DNA of 64,000 nucleotides from Oxytricha trifallax (GCA_000711775.1 ARYC01000434.1:62001-126000); one strand, 5' to 3'; shown: positions 13,629-26,005, counted from the first letter of the stretch. Made by a program: numbers and translations. Notes: a model not told the origin generated them from the letters alone.

Positions 13629-15943
13629 TCAATCCAGTTCAATCATTGAAGAGTCATCATCTTCATTTGTGTTATCCCTCGTAGATGTATAATTAGCATT
13701 TATCAAGCTTTCTTTCCTTGCTCTATCGCCTTTACTAAAATTGCTCTCTTAATTGAATATTGAAGTATTATTTCTTGATACCAAACAAGAAACAGCACTT
13801 TTATTTTTATAGATAATATAGATGTTTTAATTTTACTACTTTAAACTGTATTTTTTACTGTTAAAATTTTGATTCTTAGCACTTCTTTTACTTATAGTAG
13901 CTGATGGAGTTTGGGACGATAGAATCTTATTTTCCTGGTAGTTTTAGTGACTTTGGGGAGTTTGATTAATTATTAAGTATTTGCTTGTCTAATTCAGCAG
14001 TTACTGCTAATTTAGTTAAATTCATGTTTTGCTATTTTTTCTAACGTCTAAATTAAAGAACACTCTCTTCCGTTGCTTATTTAACTTTTAGATGTTTCTT
14101 TACCACTTTACTTGCCTAAATTTGTAGTAGTTAAGCTATTGATAGTTGTTCTGGTTGTGATTGAACTCTACTTTTTATTCAAGTTTATTTTTGTTTTAGA
14201 GTTAGCTAAATTTGAATTTGTGTACTAAGAAAAGTTTAAGGGAGGTTTTCGCTTGGGCAAACCTTCATAAGTGTATCTTATGAACTAATCTACTAAATTT
14301 TTCACAGGAGTTAGTTCGGGATTAGTAATATTTTTCTATGTCAAATCGTCGGCTACAATGCCATGATCTCTCATGAAAGATTTACTCTTGAAATTCGATT
14401 TGCTTGGAGATAATATGAAATCATCTAAAATTTAGGAAAAGATTAGTTTTTCAAGAGATTTTCTATTTTTTTAAATATCATCCTATACACTTTCAGGGCT
14501 TTAATTTATTAATGAGCAGTTCTTTTCATTCACATAATATTATTGAACTCTACGAAATAAAATCAGTTACATTTAAAAACTACCTCTCTATTTTTAACCC
14601 AAATTTAGTAAATTTAACTGTTTTTACTAAAACTATTTAAAATCTATAGTTTCCTGCATACTTTAAAACATCATTAACTTCCCAAAGTTAAAGATAGCCT
14701 TTGAAAATCTGTTAATCTATGCGAAACTATAAAAATAATTGATTTAAGTACAATTATACCTACCCATGTTTATCTAATACATGCTTAGCAATCATCACTA
14801 GCTTTACTTATAATTCTCTTTATATTATAAAATTATCTCGACTACTTCCAATCTGCACTTTTTCTATAGTTCTATTTCCATTTTATGCTATATTTAATTT
14901 TAATCATCTCTATCATAATAAGACTGTTCTCTGCTCCCATGCTAACACTGGATTTTGCTCTCTATTAAGTTCTTACTTGAAGTTAGACTTGTAATTTGTT
15001 TTTTTAATTGTGTCTCTCTCTTAATTTTCATATTCTTTATCATTTTCAAATCCAACTTGGTTTTGGATTTATTGATCATAGTCCTAGCTTTGACTTTAAA
15101 TCTAATCAATTTCTTCATTTTAATTGGCAATAGTTTAATTCATTGAAACATCGTGGCTGTTATTCAATGCACTATGGATGTTAAAAGAATTTTAAATAGA
15201 ATGACTTAAGTTACCGGACTTATTCACAAATGTTTCCCCACTAGAAATTGAATCCTTATGATTAATGCTATTTTGGTACTTTTTGGCAAATCTGGAGAAT
15301 ATTTACTTTTCTTTTATTTTTTAGCTGACAAAGAATATTTTATGTCGTGTCTCTTCATTTAATTCACACTTTAGTTTTGAATTCTCAACTTCATCCTCAA
15401 GAGAAATTACATTGTAATTAATCATATATCTAGTCAGTCTTGATTTGGTATGAAATAGCTCTTTGATTTACTTAAGATTCTATTTTTTATAGATCATAGT
15501 TTATTAATTCTTATAATTGCTTAATTTAATTTTGAAGCTAATATATATTTTCATTTGAATTGTATAGTTCTTATTATAATTTCTCTATGTTCAATTGTTA
15601 TTCTTTTTAAAAATCCTAATCTTTTTAATTGATAACATCAGCTTTATCTAAAAATGTCATTTTCTAATGATCATCTATTTTAGTTTCACTTGCAATGACT
15701 TTAAGAAAAGATTGATCAAATTATGTATTGAATTTAAGCAATTTTGTAGTAGCAGCTCCATCCAATTTTAAGCTTTAATTTTAGCATTCTGATTATTTTG
15801 GTAAACTATGATTGAGCTATCCTACAGGTACGATAGTTTAAATAAAAAAGGTTTTGAAGGTAGCTTTTTAATCTTTCTTCCACTTATTTGTAAAAATACA
15901 GAGCAAGAGATAAAAATATTTCTCCTACTTCGATAAAGTCCAT
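13629..15943 (-). CDS. coiled-coil protein, unrecognised
   Basis: A Met at 15943 (MDFIEVGEIF) and a TGA at 13629, after SSMIELD, delimit a minus-strand gene of about 750 residues. Its centre is rich in Lys, Gln, Asn and Leu with heptad-like spacing, for example QLNIEKLQQELYNSNENI near 15560 and KMKKLIRFKVKARTMINK near 15110. The tail is Ser/Asp-rich with acidic residues before the stop. Several one-base frame jumps are needed. Coiled coil suggests a cytoskeletal or scaffold role, but nothing more can be said. It lies head-to-tail behind the ArfGAP gene with 270 bases between them. Confidence 0.5.
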
Positions 15944-16212
15944 TTTATTTGTATGTTAAAGAATTGCAAAATTTTTATGAAAATAATCATTATAAAATTT
16001 ACTATTGAAGGTGTCCAAAATACATGAATAATTTGGGAATTTAGATAGATTTAAATTTATTATCACAATTAGAAAAATGTTAATTGCTTAGTTGTCATAA
16101 TGTTCTAAGCAGTTCTTTTGTATTTTGTACAATCATACATTTCAAGTTCACCCTAATTTTCTTTCAAAATCTTTATATGAATTAGCTGCTGAGGAGACCA
16201 CTGAGATCATTT

Positions 16213-19200
16213 TCATTCTATTGCTATTGAACCCGTGCCAGAACCTGTTTAGAATCCACTAAAACTACTCTTTATTCCAAATGCATTAGCAGTCCCCATT
16301 TTTATCCTCCTAAATTGTTTAGGTCTACTAAACCATTATAAAAACTGTTAAGTGGAACTCCAACCATATTCTTCTTTTTCTAAAGGAATGGAACTGAGTG
16401 TTAGTGATGGAATGAGTGACCTGGATTGCTGAAGTTTGGTCCAGTTTGAGGTTTTAAACCTTAGTTCAAATATCCCATACCGATTCCTCCGAACTATGAC
16501 TAGGCTTAAAATCCTCCAGTAGATTATTATAAAAATATAATTGCTTTGGGGGAAATATATAAACCAAATACATATATGAGAAATGGCCTAACAACCATCT
16601 ATTAGCGCAGCTATTAAATTTAATTTCATTTTAAAAAGATCAAATTTTAAAGTCTTAATTTAACTGTAATATTTAATTTTTAAAAAATGTACGATTTTTA
16701 ACTGTACAAATTAATTAATTATTATTATTAATTTTAATATTAAATACATTTAAAATGTATATTGTATAGTTTGCACATGTATATGAACATAGACTACACA
16801 AAATACTGAAAATAATTATGTATATTATTAATTAATAAAACTTAAATGGAGAAAAATGGCTAAAACATAAATCAAGCTTCGAAATATTTAAATCTTTGAG
16901 TCTGTTTCATATACTTAAGCTCCCGTACAGTCTAGTAAAATTACTTAAAGAATGAACAAGGCATAATTAAACAAGCATTAGAGACCTAACGATCGATTCC
17001 ACTCACTATCTCTTCTTGATAGATGATTTTTATTACAGAGAGAAGTACCATCACATAGTCAATTGCATACAATCCTCTACCAATAAACTTAGACATATAA
17101 TAATTCTTTGCCAACGATAAAGATCCTAGAACATTCTCTCTATTTCCATCTAAAAAAGGACAAAGTTTGTTTATCAAAGGGTTTTTTTACCAGAGATGCT
17201 TGTAAGAGTGGCAGAGCAATCGTTTCACTACAAATAAGAGGAGTTATCATTGGAAGGGTGCAAATGAAGTAAATTTATGGAGATATGAGTGAGCTAGAGG
17301 TATTAGCAGGGATGCCTGTAACTTCCATGATCTTCTCGAATTAGAAAGAACAGCTACAAGGAAGTATCAGAATCTAAAGTTATCAAACAGAAACTTTCAG
17401 GAAGCAGCTTAAACAGTGAATTTGTTGATATGGTTAGGGCAAATCAAGCAAGTGGTGTAGAAGACTTATGCTAAAAGTTCTAAAATGTGACCCAAAGTGA
17501 GAGATGAGATTATTAAGAAAGAATGTTGAGTACCACTCTGCAATTTCAACGAAAGCTGGAAAGGATGAATCAAAACCACCCAGCGAAACTCCAACAACTG
17601 ATGGACTATCTTTAAAATTTATAAGTCAAAGATATCGTATTCATTAAGCCTACTGATGAGGTTCTTCATAATAAACAAATAAGTACTATGCCATAGATAT
17701 ACTCAACCAAGTAATGTTCAGGAAGTGCCATGAGAAAATCAATGTGGTGTGGTACCAAGGAGAATCAAATACTGGCAAGAGTACCATAAGGAAATACATG
17801 CAAATAATCTTCAGATACGAAGAGTTAAAAGTGGTAAATTCGCAATACTGTGTTGAAGTAATAAAATCTTAGATCGAGCCTCACCTGATAATAATGGATG
17901 AGGTAAACTTGAGCGCATTGTTTCACCAGGATATGATCCAGAACAAAAAGGTATTCTTTGAGTGATGCGGCTTCATATACACACTCAAGCATTTCAATGC
18001 AGATATTCGATATAAAATTGCCCAAGTGCTTGCGATTGGGGAGATCGACCTAGAGTCATTGAAAACGGATGACACAGAAATAAAATGAAGAATGCAAATA
18101 CAATATTAGATGACCAAGGAAGACTGAAGGAGCTTACTATACAGATTTATACTACTGATCGATTCTTTGTCATTTAAAGGTTTCACTAATTAATTAATAA
18201 TATAAACAATTATTATCAGTATTTTGTGCAGTCTATGTTCATATTCATGTACAAACTGTACAATATACATTTTAATGTATTTAATATTAATAAATAATAA
18301 TAATTAATTAATTTTTACAATTACAATCGGACATTTTTAAAACCTATAGTGTACATTATTAAAAAATTATGACAGTTAAATTAAGATTATTGAGTTTGAT
18401 CTTTTAAAATAAAATTAAATTTAATAGCTGCGCTTATTGATGGCTGCTTAGCCTGTTTTCAAATTTATTTTTATTTGGTTTATATATTTTCCCCAAATCA
18501 ATCGTATTCTTATAATACTGAAATTAACCTTATTGATTAGCATATTTGTTTGATTATCCATTCTGATTCACGTTAATAGTCATGTAAATCCCAGCAAACA
18601 TGTTTGTCTAGTCAAAGGGATCTGGTCTTTACTATTGTTGCTATTATCCAAATCCAGGGTTAAATTATGGCTTGAAACCTCCACTTTAGCTGGAACGCTT
18701 CTAAATGCTTACTTTTATCAAGTTTGTTAAATTCTGAGGTTGGATTGACACCATAAGTATTATTACCGTATCCCATGTCAGATCCCACTGATCTAGGTTG
18801 TTAAGCCCCGCCAATATTTCCAAGAGCATCTAAAGCTGAGTATTTATTGTATGGTTGCTTCTGCACGAAAATTTGAAGTAAGTTTTAGGGGGTAAAGTTT
18901 CCTGCACTGGTTTATGATAAATAAAAATTTTAGGGAAATTACATTTTTATATTTTTTTAATTTTTTATTTATTTTAATTAAATTAATCTTTATAACAACT
19001 ATCAATCAACTTCAGGACTAATTTCATTGTTATAATTAAACTATAATTTATTAATCAATAGTCAATATCTTTCTTCAGATTCCAACAAATTTGAAATTCT
19101 TCATCTGATATTTGTAGGTTCTGTCTCTTAACCATTATATTGCTTTATTATAGTAATTCCAAATATTGTATCCAATTTTTAGTGAAATTCTGATTCAATT

Positions 19201-20371
19201 TATCTTATTTTTACCATTCCTATATAATGTTAGACAATATTTTCTTGAGCTATTTCAATGATGAACAATATGATCTTAATATTTAATGGGCTATAAGAAT
19301 ATAATTTGTTAATTTATGTAAAATTTATTAAATTGTTCATAAATAAAATAAAACGTGCAGGAAACTTTTCCCCTCCTAATTTTACATATTATAGAGATTC
19401 TAAATGTTCAAAGTAGGATTATCCTTTGACTAGGGTTGCTAATATTATTGCTGTTAACTTGCAGATTGGAAATCAGAGAAATAGTCATTTTAATTGTTCA
19501 TGATATGTGTCTTCCCTTAACCATCTTGAAAATCAGAGAAATCATCGATATTGTTGGCAGTCGTAGACTTTTATGGGACTGAATCAGAACTGAATAGGTC
19601 CTCTACAGGCTTTGCTATGTATTTGCCTTTAAAGTAAGTGGTTTACTCTTAATTTTTGATACCAATCTTAATCTATAGAACTATTTTAATTAAAGTTTTC
19701 TAAAAACAAATGCATTAATTTGTTCTTTGCTTCTTTTTTTTCCTTATCTTTCTTTGCTTTCTTATTTTCCTTTCTGTCCTTTCTTCTGCGTCTTTTCTCC
19801 TCTTAATCCTCACTATCTTCCATGTCTTCATCGTCTTTATTTGTTGCTTTACCTCCTTTCTAGTAACTTAACTTAAGTTTTTTTAATTTTTTTTGTCATT
19901 CCAGTTTAATCAAGCTGGGTCACTGCTGGCATCAGTGTCAGCCTAGCGTTTACTCAAGTATTTGTCCTAAATAAAACGCATCACCTCGTCTGAGCTGGAA
20001 CTTTTAGTTGGTTTTTGAAAGCCTACAGACATTCTTGCTTCCCAATAGGCATTGATGAAACAGTTATTAACATGTTTGTACATTTCTACCATATCTGGAA
20101 TCCATTTATCTAAGTTACCTTCCTTTAATTATTATTACCAAAACATGCGTTTAACTTTAAAAGGAAGATTGTATAAATTTGATTTTTACAAAGTTAACTG
20201 ACTTGACTTTGGTGATATGCACTTGAAGTTCACAATGCTTTCCAGAGCATCTCAGGTACATAAAAGTTCCAAGAGTTGTGGAAGCCCATCGAGGAGTTTT
20301 TGAATAGCAATCGACTCACTCTTTATTTTTATTAATCCTCAAAAGACTCTCCAAAATTTTAAACTAGACAT
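16213..20371 (-). CDS. ArfGAP-domain protein with Gly/Gln-rich tail, interrupted by three inserts
   Basis: A Met at 20371 ([10 protein letters not shown]) leads into an ArfGAP domain: [19 protein letters not shown], then [34 protein letters not shown], and a KP..SSS..RFIQDKY end. The full domain is about 120 residues and activates GTP hydrolysis on Arf in vesicle coats. A charged stretch, repeated DFSDFQ motifs and a Gly/Gln-rich tail follow, as in SMAP/AGD-type ArfGAPs, to a TGA at 16213. Three inserts break it: 20112-20190 (79 bp, pointer TAACTT), 18883-19385 (MITE) and 16525-18515 (Rep element, TA). Two of the four zinc Cys look altered: one is TGA and one is Tyr. There are one-base frame jumps elsewhere. 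Confidence 0.75.
16527..16818 (+). repeat. left terminal inverted repeat of Rep element
   Basis: This arm begins TTATAAAAATATAATTG and matches the reverse complement of 18207-18515 with scattered differences, including shared AACCAAATA, AGCGCAGCTATTAAATTTAA and TGCACATGTATATG-like blocks. Confidence 0.8.
17023..18190 (+). CDS. Rep-like P-loop (SF3-type) ATPase
   Basis: About 390 residues read from a possible Met at 17023. The Walker A motif GESNTGKST follows INVVWYQ at about 17755. The hydrophobic strand with acidic pair HLIIMDEVN at about 17885 is Walker B. This GxxNTGKS form with a short A-to-B spacing resembles superfamily 3 helicases of small DNA replicons. No clear motif C or nickase (HUH) motif was seen upstream. 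The frame jumps at about 17525 and 17690 are each explained by one missing A. In-frame TGA codons lie in contexts such as LWRYE-TGA-ARG, SKM-TGA-PKV, FFE-TGA-CGF and KED-TGA-RSL, and TGG also occurs, so Trp is the natural reading. The stop is uncertain. Confidence 0.6.
18207..18515 (-). repeat. right terminal inverted repeat of Rep element
   Basis: This arm is the partner of the left arm at 16527. It is slightly longer because of small indels. The two arms end symmetrically at the TA duplication. Confidence 0.8.
18883..19385. mobile_element. MITE-like element inside the ArfGAP gene
   Basis: Inverted termini of about 40 bases (TTTTAGGGGGTAAAGTTTCC on the left, and its imperfect reverse complement ending CCCCTCCTAATTTTA on the right) bound about 500 bases of non-coding AT-rich DNA. 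The ArfGAP coding sequence continues on both sides, so the element must be removed for expression. It carries no gene of its own. Confidence 0.65.
20112..20196 (-). other. 79-bp IES with 6-bp pointer TAACTT
   Basis: On the coding strand TAACTT occurs at both edges (plus-strand AAGTTA at 20112-20117 and 20191-20196). Removing one copy plus the DNA between joins VKSVN to LDKWIP exactly, matching the ArfGAP consensus VxSVxLDxW. It is the clearest small IES in the window. Confidence 0.85.
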
Positions 20372-20656
20372 TGATTTCCAGTTTTCTATTTTTAAAGCGT
20401 TTACGAGTTTGTTAATGAAATTAAAATTCTATATTTAATTATAATCTCGGTGATTTTAAATTATCAAATTTTTGAATTTAAAGCATTTCAAAATCCATGA
20501 TTTATTATAAAAACTTAATAATATAACCTTTACTATTAAAAATGGTATAGGTTTAAACCCACTTGACTTTTAAAGAGTTTGACAGTTAAGTACTTTAATA
20601 TATCGCTTTCAAGAGTAATTAAACTCAAAAGAAAAAAGTTTCCTGAATGCTTTGAA

Positions 20657-23600
20657 ATGAGAAAGTTTTTTGGCTTTGGAGCTGTCAAAAATTAAAGGTA
20701 CTTACGACATATAAATACAACAGTTAAAGAAAGATTTACAAGAAAGTTGAGCTTCCGTTAGCAATCTGTTATCTTCAAGCTAGTAATAAATTTCGGATAT
20801 TGATATTCACTATGGTATATAGCTGAAGCACATTAGAGATGAATTCTCAATTAAAATTTTTAAGGAAACGCATGCAGACTATAAATTAATACTTTTAAAA
20901 AATGATAGCTCGGTTTATATAGGGATATTACATGGTCAGTGAAAAAGTTAATGAAGTGTAAAACTTCAAAGATAATGAATTCAATTAATTTAAATAAGAT
21001 GTTAATCAGTAGCTTATAGATTTCAAAATCATAATTACTAATTGATTTATATTCAGATTCATGAATATCTAAAGAGATTTTAAAGCAACTTATCTCAAAC
21101 AGAATCAGAAGCTTTAATCAGAATTTAAACTAATTAACTTAAAAATTAGGATTTACTATTTGGTTGATTGAAGAATTTATACTCTATTGAATTCAAATTT
21201 ATAAGACTTGACTTTAAATTACAGAAATCAGAGATTAAACATGCCCTCAATTATTAGAAAATCCAGCTTGACAAAGATATTTTGAATATCATAAGAGTCA
21301 TAGTAAAGTTTCTAATTTTAATCTATCAATTGAAATATTAGCATTCAGTTGAAATTAAAACTTTAAAACGGTAGCATATATAAAAAATAGAATCATTATC
21401 TAAAACAGATTTGGCTCAAGAGCAAGTGATATCATAAAAAATAGCATGAATGAGAATTTAAACTCATAAAAGAGGAGCTTCCTGGATTTAGGAAACTGAA
21501 AAAGTTGAATAAGAAAGTCAATTGTAAGATTTTGAGTCTCAAATTGGAAACATAATCATTAAATAAATCTAGGAAATGAAATTATAAGAGAAGCAGTGTG
21601 ATGAACGTTTAATATATATGATTGAGAAAAATAGATTAGAAATTAAGACTCAGGCTACTCATTATGAAAAATAGATAATAGATTCAACAAGAACTAGGCA
21701 GTTTTAAATTTTAATTCCTAAAGGATAGCGGTAAGTATATAAAGAAATTTGGAAATATGAATTTATAAGTACTAAAGACCAAAATCCTGGCAAAACAACT
21801 TCTTATAGAGGTTTTAGGCATTCTTCTCTTTCATTAAGGATTTAATATACTTCCACAAGGAATTTACTTTTAAAAATGTAATTGCTTTTATTGATTTGTC
21901 GGACAAGCATTAAAATGAAATCATAAAAATGATACTACGATTTCAATAAAACTTGAAAGAAATCGAGGATCATAACTCTAAAAAACTAGAGAATTTAAGA
22001 AACTATCATTAACATATTAAAAACTTATTTGAAAAGCGTTTTAATAACAGATTTTCTGATAAAGAAAAGGAGTTGTAAGAAATAATTCAACAAAGAGATA
22101 CCTATAAAAAGGGAGTCAAGAGAAAAATCAATAAGTGATTGAACTAAAAATCAAATAGACTGATGAATATTTCTAGCTTCAAGAATAAAGGAAGAAATAT
22201 TATAAGTTGCAACATTCTTACAAATTTCTTGAAAAGCTTTCAATAAGAATAAAATCTTAAAAGATTGCTTCCACTCTTGGGAATTTATATAAGAGAACTA
22301 TGAAATAGAGTTTGATTGAGATTGGAAAGGTCTGTTATATAAAGAAAATATTGAAGTAGACAAATAAAAGCAAAGAGAAACTAAAGAGCATCTTGAGGAT
22401 TTAATATTTTATTTTAATAAATAGGAAAAACAAACTCTGGTTATTAACTTGAAAAATGAATTACATTACCTATACTCTTAATTATACCAGTTTTAAAATC
22501 AATCAATTATAGAGATCAAATCGCTAAAATTAATCTTAAACAAATAAACAGCTCAGCTGACTTCTTAAAAATGTTAAGTGACACTCGAAAAGAGCAGTTA
22601 ATTTATCTGCAGAGAATATATGACTAGCTAAAACTTGAATATGACTATAAATTATTAAAAATCTGTGATATCATTCAATCCTACCATTACTCTGAATAAA
22701 TCTTAATCAAACGATACTACGAGTTAGCAATCTCTATCAAGGCCAGTTTCTGCCATTACTTAAATTGTAAATATTATCATAAAAATTAAGAGAGATCGGG
22801 AGTAGCTCAAAACTCTGGATGTCATGAAATTTTCTTATAGGATCTAAATAATCCAATAATTATTGATAACAAATTGTAATGATAACAAATTTGAAAAAGA
22901 ACTCAGCATTATAAAGGAAAATTAGCGTTTATAATTAGAATAATTAGAATTTAGGTGATTGATTTATATAAAATAAAAATAATTGCTTTGAAAGCTGTTT
23001 TAGTTCAAGGATATTTAATACTTTAAATTTGATAACTCTATTCAAATAAATCTAAATAAAGTATACAATTATTTGCATTAATTTTTGGTTAAGTTGTTTA
23101 AGGATGAAATAAAATCTTGCTGTTAATTAGAAAAACTATAGTTTAAACTTAAATAATAAAATTTGCAATTTTATTATGAATATATAAATTATTATATATT
23201 GAACATAAATAATCCCAGAGCTTTTAGTTTTAAACATTAATAAGTCTCTTAATTCAGAGATGAACATGCTGTATCACCTTTGCTTTTGACCAGGAAATTA
23301 TTGAGAAAAGGAATATCAATATCAAAAATTGACTTGAATTAAACTAAAAATCGCGATATACTTAATTTGGTGTCTCAAATTAATTAGAAGGACATTTCAA
23401 GCCTCTCTGCTTTGAATATAGCAAAAGATTTAATTTAGCCTAGAGTATCAAAAACATTTGACAGACCATATTCTTAAGAAAATACTTATTCCAGACAAAA
23501 TAAATACTTAAGGTTGTCAAATTTAAGGCTGAATACTTTCAAACAATATCTTAAAGGTTTCGAATAGAACCCTGAATAACCTACAAGTTAAACATCCCAG

Positions 23601-23899
23601 CCCATTGAGGACCACTTAAAAGACTTGTCACTACTAAACCTAAGTCTCTGTAACAATTATCCATCATAAACAACTCTTAGAGTGAAGCTTTTATAATTTA
23701 TAACAGTAAATATCTACAAATTAGAGACAACTAATACAAAGAAAAAACAAGGATGATTAACAAAATATTTCAAGATTGGAAAATTAGTTTGTTGGAGGAA
23801 GATAACAAGCATATAGTTACATCTAAGAATACATATGAAAATCAGATTGCATTTAGAGATGATTTAAATTAAGATATTGTTTAACATAGATAACTTTGA
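20657..23899 (+). CDS. long coiled-coil protein, unrecognised
   Basis: A Met at 20657 and a TGA at 23897-23899 delimit about 1,080 codons, which are convergently placed downstream of nothing recognisable. Several blocks are unambiguous protein: HIRDEFSIKIFKETHADY (20840), IDLSDKHQNEIIKMILRF (21890), NSKKLENLRNYHQHIKNL (21975), SDTRKEQLIYLQRIYDQL (22570) and LLEEDNKHIVTSKNTYEN (23790). Glu/Lys/Gln-rich helices with Leu every seven residues point to extended coiled coil, as in centriolar, basal-body or ciliary scaffold proteins. That role is inference only. About ten one-base frame jumps, and perhaps small IESs (for example near 22950-23200), break the frame. Its 5' end lies 285 bases from the ArfGAP start, in divergent orientation. 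Confidence 0.6.
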
Positions 23900-24126
23900 T
23901 ACCAACTAATTTTGAGTTCAATTTAATATGAAATATAAATGATAATATGCCTATAATTTAATTTCTAATTACCTGTAATTCATCTTAAATTAAATTTAAA
24001 AAGAATTTTTTATTGAGATTTTTAGCTAAATTTCTTTATTAAATATAAGTCATAATAATGAATATTTAATTTAAAAATTATAAAATAATCTTATAAGTCA
24101 ATTAAATTACAACTTTTACCAATATT
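23900..24126. other. AT-rich intergenic DNA
   Basis: No coding or structural signal was seen between the coiled-coil gene and the displaced alpha-galactosidase segment. Confidence 0.4.
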
Positions 24127-25885
24127 TTAATAGTTACCAGCTGATGAGTACAATCCAAACAAAAGCCTCTTCTCATGTATATCTTCAGAGACTGCTTTCA
24201 TCTGTTGTGAGAAGTTTTTCCTATCTGGGACCATATGCCCCTCTGCGTCTATATTTGCTTCCATCCAACACTCATCAACATTCACACAGTTGAACCCCAA
24301 TTTATCGAATCCTAGTTCCACTTACTTGTCAGCTGTTTGTTTAATCAAAGTCTCACTGACATCTCATTAGAATTTATTCCAGGAATTCCAACCTATCTAA
24401 GGGCTCAACCCAACTCCATCATTTACGTAATTATAATGAAATGTAATAATTATTTAGATTATTAAGAGAGCTTACAAGTCACTTGTGAGTTGCTTGTAGC
24501 AAAGCAACAGTAAATTTTATAAATTTAAGTTTTAAAAATTTCTTTATATATCTTGAATTAATAATAATAATCAATAAATCTTTGTAAGATATCTTCTGTT
24601 TATTAATAAATATATCTTATGTTTCTAATTGATTAATAAAATGATAAATCTAGAATTTGTTAAGTAATTGTATTCATGGTTTTCATAATAAATAGTTAAA
24701 AGGTATTCATTTAGATTTCTTATAATTGGAAGACTTTTTCAATTTAATAAAATAAAACATAAATTAAATAAAAATATAATTCATTTCATCACTAGCATTT
24801 CTGGTTCCCATTCGCTAAAGGGATTATGGTCATGACCTTCATCATCAGTCTCTTTCCTTCTGATCTGATCCTCAAACTTCTTCTTTTCATCCTCTCCTTC
24901 TATTTCTCCTGCTCCTACCTCTTTCTCTCGTCTTTCTCATACTTTTCTACTTTTTTCCCTTTCAACATCTACAGGTGTGAACCTCAAAGCAACGTTATCG
25001 TAACATTTTATCATATTGATGAATAGGTATCTGAAAGCCAAAATTTGGAAGCTATTTACCAGATCATAAATCCAAAACTTTAGACTAAAGGTTGCCTGAT
25101 AAGCCTATTTGATCAAGCTTTATATTGCTCGAACTTTTTAAAATTATAAAAACATTAAATATCTGCGCTTAATCAGTAAAATTCTAGAAATATTAATTTT
25201 TAATTTCAACCTAAGTTAATATAAATTAGAAGTTAAGGTTTATTATTATAATTAACTATAATGACAACGGTATCTCCATTTTCTAGGGGACTTGCAAAGA
25301 TTTATATTTTTTATTATAAATATATTCTGTCATTTTTCTTAGCATAATTTTGAACACATTTCACTTAAACGCTAAGAGAATCCTAATTTATATCAATCAT
25401 TTGATAATTTTTCAAAATTTCTAATAATTCCTTGTCAATCTTGGCGAAAATAAAAATTTATAATAAGTGTAGCCTTCTCAGTTGCCCGAAGAGCGAAATG
25501 TGTTTTTCTTGTTGATGATTTAGCACCCCATTGCCTATCTCCATCATATCTGGATCGTTCCATCCACCTGTCCTGCAACATTAGCTCATCTATTATTTGC
25601 CTCTATGCTTCTCTCAATCATCTACCAATACATTTCAATATCCATAGTTTTCCTCCAAGAGTTTCCAATTTCAGGACCCCAACTAGGAGTATCCTCATCT
25701 CCCCAATTACAAATCGAGTATAAGATAGGTCGATTCTTTGATATCTCTTTTTAACAGGGGCATTTTCGTTGTAGCAATTATCATAATTCAAGTAGTCCAC
25801 CTCCCAATCAGCGAAATCTAGGGCGTCTATTCCCTCATTATTTAAACTTCCGGCTCTCTTCTAGCAAGACATGGTGCCAACTGAT
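24127..25885 (-). CDS. alpha-galactosidase (GH27), scrambled gene order
   Basis: The GH27 fold is in three minus-strand blocks out of order. Block 1 (24440-24141) has GWNSWNKF, the VNVDECW strand, HMVPDRKNF and LLFGLYSS. Block 2 (25885-25186) has SCQKRAGSL, DYLNYDNC with the nucleophile Asp, GDEDTPSWGPEIGNSWR, GGWNDPDM with the acid/base Asp, INQDSL and NGDTVVIIVNY. Block 3 (25140-24781) has a KVLDL-TGA-SGK element, the NVALRFTPV strand and an acidic tail to a TGA at 24781. Block 1 therefore lies downstream of block 3. ATCAG sits at the matching edges (24141-24145 and 25881-25885), and joining there gives YSSVGTMSC in frame. Frame jumps are mostly missing homopolymer bases. The enzyme cleaves terminal alpha-galactose in lysosomes or outside the cell. 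The 5' signal-peptide segment was not found. Confidence 0.8.
24440..24780. other. non-coding spacer between scrambled blocks
   Basis: AT-rich DNA separates the 3' block of the alpha-galactosidase gene from its displaced 5' block. No coding or repeat structure was seen. Confidence 0.45.
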
Positions 25886-26005
25886 AAAACTTAAAACTTT
25901 ATAGAAGTGTGGCAAAATACAAAAGGTGTTTTTGTGAGAATTAGTGACTCATAAAATTTAAAAGTCTAAAGTAATATTATTGGAAATTATTAATTAGCTA
26001 TAATC

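Larger units (their letters stand above)
16525..18517 (+). mobile_element. TIR element carrying a Rep-like P-loop ATPase, inserted in the ArfGAP gene
   Basis: The element is 1.99 kb, bounded by near-identical inverted repeats of about 300 bases and by a duplicated TA (16525-16526 and 18516-18517). Rejoining the host gene at one TA restores the reading frame, giving QFQQSTGGFQ across the join. That is direct support for precise excision. Its single gene encodes an ATPase with Walker A and B motifs. The usual ciliate TIR transposons encode DDE transposases, so a Rep/helicase-type gene between long TIRs is unusual. It might be a transposon related to single-stranded-DNA replicons, or a viral gene captured by a MITE. 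Confidence 0.75.

Noticed and set aside
16986..18025. Minus-strand ORFs within the Rep-like element
   Set aside because: They lie opposite the Walker A/B-containing plus-strand gene and show no motifs of their own.
24826..25026. Plus-strand ORF rich in Phe/Ser/Leu, membrane-like
   Set aside because: It is the antisense of the Glu/Lys-rich C-terminal tail of the alpha-galactosidase gene.
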